A stretch of DNA of 64,000 bases. Source: Acanthaster planci. Its lineage: Eukaryota; Echinodermata; Asteroidea; Valvatida; Acanthasteridae. The position numbers and the translations under genes are program-made. Within the stretch, counting starts at the first letter, position 1; each line of letters opens with the position of its first letter. The notes under the pieces were generated by a model. It did no database searches. It was not told where the DNA came from and worked only from the letters and a program-made list of their open reading frames with translations. This document shows, in pieces, positions 24,501-37,135 of this stretch. The DNA is taken from contig NW_019091444.1 of the NCBI RefSeq assembly GCF_001949145.1, positions 741,049 through 805,048 of the forward strand, read 5' to 3'.

Positions 24501-27500
24501 GTGCTTTCCCCGCCCTCCGCCATATTTATTCGTTCAAAGCTGAAGCCACAGGCGGCGCCAAAAGTCCCCGAAGACCACTAGGATGCTTCGGGAGACCAAA
24601 AGCAAAAAGAAACTATTTTTCAGGTCGGGCATCAAAAAATATCGAGGGGGAAGAAGTGCGCGCTTGGAGATTAAGCCGCCGCTTCTCTCTGTAGGTTTCT
24701 ACGGCCAAAAATTATGTCAAAGCACCGGGGGAGGGGAGCGGGGGAACTCGGACCGTCGACTGTTTGTTGAGCAATTTTCGCGCGATAAATGTCTTTCCTC
24801 GCGCGGCGTGAAAGCTCCAGGATGAAGCGGGGGGAAAAAATTATCACTCGCCGGAACGAAACAAACGAATCTCAAAATATTTGCATTATTCCCTGCTGAT
24901 GTATTGTTTGTGTCAACGCACAGTGTTGTACGCTATAAATGTTTATTTTTCATTAGTAGTGTTTCTACGAGGAACGGCATCAGTCTGGGACTACGCTACG
25001 TAGAGGCAACTCTCTACTCTGGACCATAAGATCCTTAAGTAGAAATCCATTCAAGAACGGGCAACGTTTTTATTTTGTCCCAAAAATCATCTCGATGCAA
25101 TTTTCAAAGGGATTTAGCCAGACTCAAAGTTAGGGCTGTAATTGTAACATATGACGGTTTTACGAACTATAACACGGTTTCGACTTTCTATGAACACCGC
25201 TCATTTACCGTTCAGTGGTAGAACACGTAGACCGGCATTTGTATACCCAGTATGCCTTTATTGTTGGTAGCATACACACGTTGTCGAAGTATCGTGCAAC
25301 TGAACGTGCGCCGGTTATGTGTATGTACTCTGTAGGCCCTACATACATGTTTATCAATTTTTACAGCGGAACGGTTTCCAATTATTTCCCATTCCCTCCC
25401 TTGCCAATTGGAGCTACTTCGTCAATAAGTGTACGAATAACTTCATTCGGGTTTCTGGCCACAGATATGCTGATTAACTTTGTGTGACGGGTTTACTTGC
25501 TCTTTGGTTTGTAAAACATTAATGAAGCGCGAGGCATAATTACTGCGCCCGCATACAACCGCAATTGAAGTAGACTCCATCAATGCAAAACGGTATGACA
25601 ATGTTGAAACCCCACGACAAGGGTAGAGTGCCTTTTGATCCTCCGTAATACTGCCTTCAATTCCACAAGGTATTATCAGTTCTGTAAACTTCTGACCTAC
25701 TCGTTCCAGGAATGTAGGCTTGTGTTTCAAAACAAAACGGTAGACTTACAAACGCATTAGCCGTGCACCGTTTCACTGAACCCGGGCGGATCCTTTCCCG
25801 CCCTGTAGCTGTCTGCTAATAACCATTTTCATTTTCCGAGGGAGACGAGCTCGAACTGCTCTCCAAGTCACGATGTCAAGTAGATTGGAATTCCGCGGCT
25901 GCCTGGCAACGAGCGTGGAGGTGAAATTGAGCCTTTAGGTGGCCGTGTCGGTCCGGGCTTCCACTGCAATCGGGTCATCACCGAGAACGGATTGATTAAT
26001 GGGCCTTCACGCGGCGGCCATCTTGGTTTTCTCATACGCGCACCATCCCTTGTCTCGGGTGCTTGTGATTAAATTAGTTTAATGTCGCGCTTCTTTTTAA
26101 TCAGGATAGGTCCCTTGAGGAGTAGTTAAAACAAATATGTGATGTTACTGTTATCGTTCTACACGTCAGGGTCTCTGAGTCTCACAACGAGGCTGATGCC
26201 GACAGGCGATATCAGTGGAGTCACAACGGGGGTACAGTTTTTCTCCAGGGAGGTCGGCAGGCCTACCTCGGGGGGCCTCCCCCTCGAAATATTTAAGTGT
26301 ACACATTATGCACAAGCCACAGTTTATTTGTTTTCAGTACTCCCTTAAAAAAAGTGCGCACCTTCGAGTCCCTTTCTACCGCTAAGTTTCTCCTTACTTA
26401 AAAACTCTAGGTGATGTTGACCCATTTTTCTTTTTTCTCCAACAAAAAGGAGTGCGACTGCTTTGTTAAAATGACGAACCAAGTGCGGTGCATTTAATTA
26501 AAGGGGTCAGAGCAGATAAGGCTCCTACTCTATTTATGACCTTAATTAATGAAGGACACAAAGATCTGCTTTTCTGTCGCCTATTTTATAACTATATAGG
26601 CTAAGCTAGTTAAGTTTTCTTGTGCTTTAACGTAATACGCGTGTAAATTTCTACCAGTTGACACGACTGAATGTGAACCCATTGTCTACACGCGTCACCG
26701 TGTGTGCTTAGGCCTATTACCTAAGCGTCCCATCTTTAATAGATTCCATTTTTTTAAGAACTCACCACGTGAGGCTTTTATTGCGATTTCAGACCGATAT
26801 TCGTCCATTTCTATCAACACACGAAACGAAAGTCAGGCGTTGGTTTGTTATTCTTGGAGCTTGGCAGGGTTTATACAGCGATTTTCGGTACGGCAGATGC
26901 GCACCAACCCAAGCGTAACAGGCCCCGGAGTGCCAAGCGAGCCTCGCCCGCCGAGCTCATACCGTGGTCTGCGAGCCAGCCACGGCGAAGGGCAGACAGA
27001 CGCAGTCCACATGGGACCCAGTATCGCCGCACCACTAATGACTTGACGCCCTACGTTCATTTGCGGGATTTCTGGTGGAATCGTGGCTGACGATGGAAAG
27101 GGGGGGGGAGAAAAGTTGACTACAATATCGAAGACTCGTGGCCATAATAGACACAACGGATTTCTACCCGGGGACCATCATATATACCGTCACTTTATGA
27201 TGTGTTTGCCTAGAGGGGGGAAGAGAGCCGCGAATGAGGGGCTGAGATGATGGGAGCTTTTCTCGGCGATCGGCCGGCTCGCACCTGAGACCAGACCACT
27301 TAGAGTCGGCTTCTGGCTGAGCAGCGCGCTAACAAAGACACTGAACACTCCCGGGGATTACATTTCTCCCGTCGTTGCTGTTAAGAGAGTCGCGCGTGTA
27401 GGATGATGATAATGATGAGACTATGCATGCAAGGCCGCTAAAAGAGCGATGCTGGCTGGCCAACTCTCTCTCCCTCTATCTCCCCCGCCGTTTCTCGGTT

Positions 27501-30500
27501 TATTGGATTTCTTACGGATTGGTGTACGATTAGAGACAATTTGCGGCCGAGCACGGATCACAACGCGAGAGGGGATGTGAGGCCCACTGTCAACGGCCTC
27601 TTCAGACCAATTCAACAAAGTCAAAACACGATGAATCAATGTTCCCACTGTACCGTTTGTCCTCTGTGTTGTGTTGACTTTTTGATTTGTAATCTACAAA
27701 TTCTCAATCTACAATGTATAATTGTTAGCATCAAAGTACTCACGTTATTTCTCACTTGGAGTCTGTTTTATAGAGTTTTCAGGTGCATAGATAGGCCAAA
27801 CCTTTCCTCGATGTCCAAAGGCATCTATGTCAAGACTCATTTTTTCGTATGTTTGTCCGATAAGAAAACTACACCATATAGGACCTTAACTGTCGGAGTG
27901 AGAAGTAGAGGCATTTATCACTAACTCGTTCACGGTCAGTGGATGGCACCAAGAGCAGAACACGGCCCGAAGTTTCAAATTGACGGTTGATAATTTCCAG
28001 TGCTTTAAACAGTGCACAAACAACCCTGGAGAAATCAAGCCGGACTGCGGCAGAGAATCAGCCCTTTTGGTTATAATCTTTCAGCATCGGTGGGCCTTCA
28101 TTTGGCACTGGTTTTCCCAGAGCACAATGATACGATTTCTCTAATTGAATAGACTCTTCGTACGTCGACAATATTCTTACACGTGTAGTGTGATAAGTAA
28201 TCACATTTTGCCGCCAAAAAAACCGCGTTCACTTTTCGAAATTGCAGAAATCGGATTAGGGCGGTAATAAGGACGGCGAGTCGGCCGAAATCTCAGGCTA
28301 ATGCAACGCTGTTTGCGGGGAATTGAATTAGGTAATTTTCTGAAATGGGAGTCGTGACGGATCGCGTCCATCGGATAAGCGCTGGGTTTGCTCTGGCTAA
28401 AGACAATTATAGCCGGGCGCGCCTCGGGAACGTAAACCCTGCGTTAAACTAAAACGAGAAAATTATGAATTCCCACTTGCGACTCGTGCGTCTCACTGAT
28501 GATTCATTTTGCTCGTGTCTGCACGAAATTGTTGTTCGTCTGAGCACATTTTTTATAATAAAAAGGAACTTCGGAAAAGAGACCGCTTTTAGAAAGAAAA
28601 AAATGAAATGTAACCCCCGGGAGACGTGGCCGTAAATCCCCAGGGGGTGGGGGTATATATCTCCCCACACTTTTTGTGGTGGGAGGGTGGGCTATTAAAT
28701 CACGCCCCACACACTTTTTGTGATGAGTAAAAAACCAAAGTGGATTGGGAAGAATGTTTTGGATTTCTCAACGACTAAAATGTTTGGAATATCACTAAAA
28801 AGGGAAAACAATTTTTAAAGTCATGATATGCCTTTCTGATGTAAGATTCTGCATGGATTTGATGCACATTACTGATGTACATCTTTATCACAAACATCGC
28901 CCCACTGTGTATATGGTGTTGCCCCCAGCCCTTTTTTCAAGTTTTCACGGTCAGGCAAGTCATCCCCACTTTCTTCCCCCCCACCCCCATTTTCCAGCAC
29001 AGATGTACGCCACTGCCTGGAGAGTAAAGCTCTTGAGAAGTTGAATTCAAAGAACAAAATTAATCAAAATTTGCCTACAGGCCAAACGCCAAAAGGGTGA
29101 CACAGGACAGTATCGAAATGTGCCATGCCCCATAAAGAAGTTTCATTCTACGAGCCGAAGAAACAACTGTGGCTCTTACCTATATAACACACACTGATTT
29201 GTCTCATTTCAAAAAAATCGTAACATACGAGGGTGTTGGTTACCAACGCTTTTTAATGAAACGCGGAAGACCTCCCATCACAATCACGATCTACATGTGC
29301 ACTTAGAGTGTACTCAGAAAACAAGTCTGTTGATCTTGATTCAACCACCCCCCCCAGCCAATAAAGCTAACTTTCAGAACAATGATCACCAACTTTGAGT
29401 AAACTGTATGACTGTCTGAAGTAATATAGTATAGATGGCCTCAATGTTTAGCGAGATCATTGACAGGGACCGATCCCGACATTCATTACACGTCGTCATT
29501 TATCTTCCCACCTGTCGCTACATTTGCTCGGCCCAGGGTGTGCTGCACTTGTTACGATATACACCCTTGGTTGGGACGGGTCTGCCGCACAGATTGGGAC
29601 AAATTGGCCGAAATTGGACTAGATTGGGCCAAATTGAGCTCCGAGTGAGTTCCAAGGCACACGGCCGTTGCCGTCTGGCTGCGAACCCTCGCCTACCTAC
29701 CTTTCCCTCGTTAATCAATTACATCCCAAGTCGAGATGATACGCTCTGGGGAGTGCTCACGCATTAGCCCTAATCCTTATGACCTTGACGTGGGATAAAT
29801 TCTTTTCCCATAATAGATACTTAGGGTGGAAAAACAGACAAGTTCAAAGCAGTGATAGACACCCATCAACATACTAATAACACTTTTTAAAAAAACCCTT
29901 TACAATATAGGACAGCTCCAAAATTATGGTGTAAATTCTACACCTGTGCATAAACACTGCGAGAAATATCGCATTTGAACACCTTTTGTGTCATTACTCG
30001 CCCAAACTAGATGCTGAAAGAAGACAAAAATACACTGAAACTGATTTTCATTTAAACGTGTTTCCCGTTAACTGTTTCAAACGATTTGGGTATTACCTTC
30101 ACGATATCAGGAATCCAATCGCTGATCATTCACAAAGGCAGATGACAACTATACCACGAACTTTACATTTGAAAATCATCTTTACTTGGACGGAAACGAA
30201 TTCTCAACCTGTTTATTGGCTTGTAACACTTTGCAATCTTGTTCAATAATCACTCTGATATTTGGGGGGGGGGTTAATACGCCCCCTATTGATTAAGCTT
30301 CGCGTTGCAGTTCATTACAGAGTCGTTCGTCGGCACAGCTAGGCAAAGCAGAAAGGTCATTATATTAATGTTGTTTCAAGTGTTTACGCATACATAACCA
30401 CGGAGTCTTCTACTCGATTTAGCCCCGCAGGGCGCTAGAGAAAAAAACCACTCATTCCGAGCACAACTGGACAGATGGACTGCAAGTGGAACGCCCGCCC

Positions 30501-31240
30501 GCACCACTCCAGGAAAGTAAGATTCCAACTACTTGCAGACGGCCCACTGCGCATGTTCAGGTGACTTTTTCCCCCGACCATCACGATCTAGTTTCTAATT
30601 GGTTCACAGCACTCGGTTCGGCCCGTACGAGATCACGTGCTAAATTTGCTACGCGCACTCGCGTGTGCTGTATTTAGACAGTGAACTTTCCGCACGGTGT
30701 CATTTTGTTTTCAACCTTCTGTTCAGGACGGCGGTGGTTTATTTCGCTACCGTGTCTGGAAGTTGCGTTTGTTTTGGTACTCCATTGATGGACTTATACT
30801 GAAATATCTCCTTTTGCTTCTGATATTGGTAAGTAAATCTTCATTCTGTCATATGGTAATTTGAAAATATTATTACAAGACAAAGAAGTACTTCCTGGGG
30901 ATTTTTTGAAGGAATTGGTTATTTCCACAGAACACTTGGTGGTGCTGTAAAAGCATCATGCAACACATTATTGTAATCAGCTGCTTCCCAATGCTGATTT
31001 GCGGTTTATGAGGCTTTAAGAATATCAGGGCATCATTTCAGCTACACTGTCGTTGTTAATCATTCCTGTACTTATTTAAAATGACACAAGGGAAACTATT
31101 TCCTTATGAAAAGAAATTTACGATCCCGGATGTTCACTTTAATTTTGGCTGATAATTTGTGTGAGGGCGGAAGGCAGAGCATCATATTAGTAAAAGGGCT
31201 ACTTCACTGCAGAAAACTTGGTGCTATCAGAGGACCTTTC
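21551..31240. other. Long non-coding stretch with candidate regulatory blocks and a possible upstream exon
   Basis: No coding exon could be supported in 9.7 kb. Two blocks have enhancer-like texture: 25840-26060 (GC-rich with TTGATTAATGGG and CGGCCATCTTGG, a YY1-like word) and 28230-28450 (CGGATTAGG, TTAGGTAATTTTC, CAATTATAGCC). A consensus splice donor (ATTG then GTAAGT, intron start at 30829) closes a GC/CpG-richer segment at about 30420-30828 that could be a 5' UTR exon. The ORFs at 24275-24825 and 26702-27156 have only low-complexity content. Confidence 0.4.
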
Positions 31241-31352
31241 CAACACTTTTCACTATAGTGTTGACATTCTGGGTGTTACTTTTAACACCCTCCAATGCAA
31301 TGCACACCGGCGGTGTTAAAGCAACACAGTTTGATAACACTAACAAGTGTTG
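31241..31352. mobile_element. Short foldback (MITE-like) element, 112 bp
   Basis: The left arm (31241-31289) begins CAACACTT and ends TTTAACACC. The right arm (31312-31352), reverse-complemented, begins CAACACTTGT and ends TTTAACACC; the TAGTGTT and CTG segments between also align. Only about 22 bp of loop separate the arms. The GTGTTA-type sequence is typical of small foldback repeats. The ORF at 31258-31551 crosses it and is an artefact. Confidence 0.75.
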
Positions 31353-34300
31353 TTTTGAACGTCGGCGATTTTGCAGTATTGGCATGATTGTTGCTGAAGC
31401 GTTTAGCCATTATTTTGGATGCATCCAATACACCCATATTAACAATTGCGTTAGGTGCGATTGTTATATATGTACCACCTGTCGACGCATGTCGTATGGC
31501 TTACACTTTTGCTGGACAAAACATATGTGGTGCTATAAGCTGACGTGTTGACGAGTTTAGAGGGAACAATGACTATTTTCTACGATGCTTTATATATAAA
31601 GCACCGTATATGACTTATATAAATGATATCAATTGCACAATTAGAAAAACAGCTTGATGGTAAAGGTCATTTCCTTACATTTCATGTCTTTATTTTATAT
31701 TGTTATTAATTAGGCCTATGTCTTTTTCAAAAAGAAAAGAAAGCCATGAATCAGTACAACTACGATCATGAAGATCCAAGATTTTGAAAATTCACTTAAT
31801 GAATTTTTGCTGACACTATGACCAGCGATAAGATATGATCTATTCTTGACGCCACTTTCATGACCGAATGTTGTTCCATATAATTATTTACAATTAAGAT
31901 GAGGCTGGTTGAATCTTTTGATTCTCTAGGCATGGATATTAAATAGGCTTTTTTAAGGAAACTTTGAAATGCTCAGACTAAAAACCACAAATAGTGTGAT
32001 GAAGCCGACTTCCTACGGTTGGATATTTTACTCGGAGCATCTAGAACATAAAAATCGGACTCGGCAAGAAATTGATACCATAATTTGCGTCAACAAAGAA
32101 GATTGACCGGTGAGCAAGTTGAATGTACAAGATGCACACTCATCTGCACAAAACTATGTCAAATGAACAATATGCAGTTTCCTGTGTGGAAAAAATAAAC
32201 ATGTGATGCCACGTGCCAAGAATTCATGATCGTGAACGTTCGATACATTTGCCACAGTTATCACGATGATACATTGTAACGCTATTTGGTGACATGCAGT
32301 CTTTTCATGACATGCAGTCGGTGTCAAAAGCTGGTTTTCACCTGGTCACAATTATTACATCTCATGTTTTAGTGCACATGAATGCACTGCGCAGTAATTA
32401 TCTCCATGTGCGACTGCATTTGTGGAATTGATTTAAGTTCGTGAATTTGAGAGGGAAAAAAGTTTTAAACCAGTCCTTAGATAACGAAACGATAGTCCGC
32501 ATAACAATAATAACCTTATGCGGGAACGTGTGCAGACGGATATCCGGTTCAAGGATTCCTAGCCCATGGAAAGCATTAATATCGTTATGTCATAGGTATA
32601 GACGACTTGCATCGTTTTTGCAAGCTAGACCAATATGGCGAAGGAGGTTATATGAAATACCACATTGTTGTCTAATAGGCCTACTGTCGATTACCAAGTA
32701 AAGCGAATGAGAATGGAAACCTTTCGCTTTTCACTCAAACTTATTGCTACACTGTCAGAGCGAATCTTGCTTTACATTTTCATTTTGTTATTGGCATTGT
32801 GCCGTCTGCGCAAAGCTTGCCGATCGTAAAATATATTATCCAATGTATCGTATTAAGGTTCCCGCCAAAAGTATATATTATCGTGCGCGATCTAGCCGCG
32901 AAATTTAAGCCGTAAGTAAAACGTAACAGGCCATGCGTCATTGCGTGGCAGCGATCTCTGGTTACTTGTTATTGCTGCGTAACGCACGAGTGGCCATCAT
33001 CTCAATTATCTTGTCTCTTGCTGGGAGGCAGAAATTGGCTCGCTCCCGCGCTTTTTTCTCCCGACCATGGGAGGTTTTTGTTTTGAGATCGAGGCTGTGC
33101 ATAACCAGGGATTCTACTCGGTCACGACAGAGGACTTTACGGCCCAGTCACCAGGGAGCCGTATAGGACACCGGGCGTGGGACGGAGTGGACGTTTTCGC
33201 GTGTCGCGAGCCGGGGAAAAGTCTTATTTAACAACAGAGATAATTAGCGAGGGATCCCGGGGGAGCTCTTCCTCTGGCCGTGAATTATTCCGGAATACGA
33301 AAAAGTGTCACATTTTGGCCGAGGCGTTGCTATGCGCAATCAATCACATCATAATGAGTCATTTCGGGTGAGAGCTATTGTTCAGCTCTGCATGACTCAC
33401 GACAAAGACAAAGACAAAGGAATGATACAGAAGGCTTTGTGCATCCCACAGGAATTTCATTTTCATGGAGACTTAAAATCTGTAAGAATTTAAATTTTAC
33501 TGGGCTTTAAGACATACGCGGTCGGATTCCTCGTTTATGGGTTTATTCATGTACTTGGTACACAGCACTTAATGTATTGCACTTTGGTTTATCAGTTCCC
33601 CCGAATGTGTAGTTATCAATACAATGTATTCAGGTGTCGGCCACCTTGAATTGAAAGTGAGGCAAAACGTTTTATTTGGGGGACCTAGGTGTAAAAATAT
33701 AAGCGAAACGAAATAAACGTTCGTACAGGTTCATGCCAGATTTTGTTTAGAACTATTTAAAACTGGCGATAAATTATATCTAAATGTTTTTAAGCAACAT
33801 TTAAAAAAATACAAGTGAGTTGAACTCAAAATAGCCTGGCACCACCCCATTTAACAGATTACATTGAATACGACAGACTTAAGGAACAAGATAAAAAATA
33901 TTTATTATATTTTCATTTCATATTATCATATTTTCATTCTGCGCTGCTGTCTAACTATTTAGATTACTGCCTCTTATTTTTGGTTGCCCCGTAAGGCTAC
34001 ATGTTAGTTGACCACTGGAATCCCCCCCCCCAGTACTATTCATTTTCTGCGAAGTAATATCTTTTTTTAATGGGTATCGCTTGTCTGTATTGTGTGTTTT
34101 CATTTTTTTTGTGGACTTTTTTTAAAATAGAAATGTCACAAAGGAAGCATTTACGTGGCATTACACTCAATCCTCAAAGCCACAGATTACAGACCATAAT
34201 GCTACAAATTACAGAGTAGGCCACAACCACACTGTGCAGAGCCTTGAATCTTTATTGGATTTTTATTTGGCTTTTCGTGTTTCAAATACCAGGTCTATTA

Positions 34301-37099
34301 AAGCTTCTCCATCCAAATCACCACTCATTGTTTATCGCCTCCCATCCGCCCAACGCCCTCCAGTCAGTAACCAGTTTGAGCTTCCTCTGTCAACCACCCT
34401 CTCACACCGGTGCTCCAGCCGTGCCTTCCCGGGACGAGTGCCGCGGTCTTACCGGTTGACATTTCCGATCGTTTTCGCCGCGTGTCCTCCAATTCAATAA
34501 CAGTTTCCTTCCATTTCCGAGGCTCTCCTGGGCTCGTTCGATAATAATTAACCGGCTTACGAGTGGTTGTTGACTGTAAAAAAAAATAGTCTGGCAGTCG
34601 CCGCGCCAAATTGCAACGAGAGTTGATTAGGCTGAGATTAATGACTCTGCTCATTTTCCCTACGCGGACAGACGAAGCAATTGTGAATATGTGGGCAAAA
34701 TTGATACTTTTTTCAGTGACAACCAGGATAGAAAATTCATTAGAGAGCTGGCTTCTGTAAACCATTTCCACGATGACACAACACCTGTTTCACCGAAAAA
34801 AAAATTACTCAAGTAAATGAAACACATCAGGATGCAGAGTCTGGCGGAACTGAGTTCCAAGTTCGCATAATGAAAAACTTACTCAGAGCAGAATAATTAG
34901 CTTCTTTTCGAAATGTTGTCGTGCGAGGAATACGTGTGGGCCGGACACTTACCTCAAAGACGACTTTTTGGCACAAAGATAAGTTTTTCGGTCGCACTTA
35001 CACGCATTGTAAAATCACGTGAAGCCATCATAAATATAACGACGTACATGTATTTATGTAAGCCCTATTATAGATTATCCAGTTTAAGATACAAATTCAA
35101 CAGCAAACCTTTCTGTCTTAATCAAAGCCTGTTCACTCTGGCTTTTTCGAACACAAACAGTTTTTATGCACTTTCGCCACCGGCCGAACTGTTTCTCTAG
35201 ACCGCAGTTTTGAGATGTTGCGCTTATCTTCAAAGCAGAAGTCAGCCAACGCCTTTCTTCATAACGAGATTTCACTGTCCCAATTAGCGCCAAAAAGTGG
35301 TTTCTCACCTCAAGCAACTGCTGATACAGTAACCCAGCAACGGCGGCCTCATGTCCCTCCTCTTCCCCTCTCGCCTTCATCGTCTGCAACAAGCAAGACA
35401 TCAATTAGCCTATATGGCTTCTGCGCCGCATCACAACCTTTGTCCTCCCGTCTCAGCTTACTCTCAACGTCGACTGCCTACCACTGGCCGTCTTTCTCGG
35501 GGAAACCTCAGGGTGTAATGGGCCCGGAGCCCCTTTATAAATCGCGCCCGGAAAGACCCTATTAGCGAGGTGCGATGACAGATGGAGGGATGAGAGGAGA
35601 TAATAAGCAGAATCGGGAGAATGGAGCAGGGATGTAGCAACACCGGAAGCTTTCTTTTGTTGCCACCACTGTAACCCCGAGAACGAATAGGTCTAGGTAT
35701 CACCCCCGCCTTCCTACTTTACAAAAACTTATAAAAGAGAATTTGAAGGAAACATGCATCGGATATTCAGCTGAACTTGATTTTATGCATTAAAATTCAA
35801 ACAAGAACTAAATACTTGTTTTCATCAGAACTGAATGGAAGGTATTTGTTTTTCAATACTTAGAAAATAATTTCATCACCGTGTACATGAGGGCGCTATA
35901 TTGATGTCATACAAGGCACTCTTTGTCAAGACAGCATAAGAACAATACAGAAACCAATCCTTCAAAGCGGCCCACCAACAATGTTTGAAGAAATATTAGA
36001 CACCAACATTGTCAAAACAAGTTGCTCGACATGAAAGCCTTCACCATGGAGCCTACTCCAAAAATGTAGAAAAGTGTGATAAATATCTTGTACATAAAGC
36101 TATGGAGACGCTCCTGTTTGTCTTATATGGCATCATGCTCTGGCTCACGAAGATGGAAATTTTCATTAGCATGTGGTGGAGGTCATTGTAACTTGTAAAA
36201 AAAAAGCTGTACAAGTGCATTCAAATCATAATCATCCCGTTAGAATTACAGGATTCCGCTCCTCCATACATGAAAATAATGTATGCTACATGTAATCTCA
36301 AAGAACATCTGGTACTTTGGGGTATCTTGCACTCCAAGTGCGTTTGTAAAGATTGCCTAATGACGAGGACACTTAGGCAACAATTGTCAAAGATTCTGTG
36401 ACAAAAGTGACAGAAATGTGTAAGAACAAAAAAGACATGAGTCCGTCCGACAACCCGTCAATAAACCTTACTGCCTACCATAAAAACCAAAAAAAAGAAA
36501 GAAAGAAAGAAGAAAAGAAATCAGTCTTGCTGCACAGCTGCGTCAAAATATTACTGTGGTGACAAATATGCCTATTCATTCAGTGCAAATAGATTTCTCC
36601 CCGTGGCTGATTCATGTCAGTGTAAGCGCAGACTGGGTTCGCTTAGTGTGGCGCCTTTGCCTGAAATGATGATCATATAATCTTTGCAACACCAAGGCTC
36701 TTTCGTTAATTAGCAGTAATCACGGACGAGTGGATGTCGATGGCGCGTGCCAATGTTACATAACAGGGAACGTGCTGGAAGGATTTGCTATTAAGAGGAT
36801 TACATGTATTGTAGATCACTACATCTGCAATCTATCACAGGATATTAAAGATCGAGCTAAAACTGACACCAGTGCTGTCAATAAGACTCATACAAGAACT
36901 GGAAGCAGTTGGTCACGAATATGCACATGTAATGCACATCTTGTTGTTTATTGTCATAATACCAGGATCCCAGACTGTCCAAGACTTATAAGTTACATTT
37001 ACGAGTAAAACATTCCCTCCACAAGCATCATATTTAGGGATTATACAACTGGACTGTTCAATGAGAAAGTTCACCTTAGCGACAATTATTCAATTGCTT
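31353..37099. other. Non-coding region upstream of NeuroD
   Basis: No coding exon is supportable in 5.7 kb; by position it should include the intron or promoter of NeuroD. An 18-bp palindrome with a TATATATA core lies at 31586-31603. A donor-like CGTAAGT is at 32911-32917. A short A/G-rich microsatellite lies at about 36487-36520. E-boxes CAGCTG (36535-36540) and CATCTG (36822-36827) occur within 600 bp of the coding exon, but E-boxes are common by chance. ORFs at 34234-34500, 34364-34771 and 35215-35565 are antisense-overlapped and unremarkable. Confidence 0.4.
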
Positions 37100-37113
37100 C
37101 TGTGTTCTTACAG
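37100..37113 (+). other. Likely 3' splice acceptor of the NeuroD 5' UTR intron
   Basis: A pyrimidine-rich CTTCTGTGTTCTTACAG ends with AG at 37112-37113, 22 bases upstream of the preferred start codon. Vertebrate NeuroD genes have a single coding exon preceded by a 5' UTR exon, with the acceptor shortly upstream of the ATG, so the arrangement matches the family. The partner donor is not established. Confidence 0.6.
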
Positions 37114-37135
37114 CTTTTGGGAAATTCGGAACGCC

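Noticed and set aside
24275-24825. ORF of 139 aa and an overlapping 80-aa ORF
   Set aside because: Proline/arginine/lysine-rich composition from GC-mixed DNA, no domain-like pattern, no convincing splice sites in register.
26702-27156. Overlapping + and - ORFs of 81-114 aa
   Set aside because: Three frames open over the same GC-rich segment, which points to composition rather than coding.
31258-31551. 97-aa cysteine-rich ORF
   Set aside because: Starts inside a foldback element and has no spaced cysteine pattern of a known secreted family.
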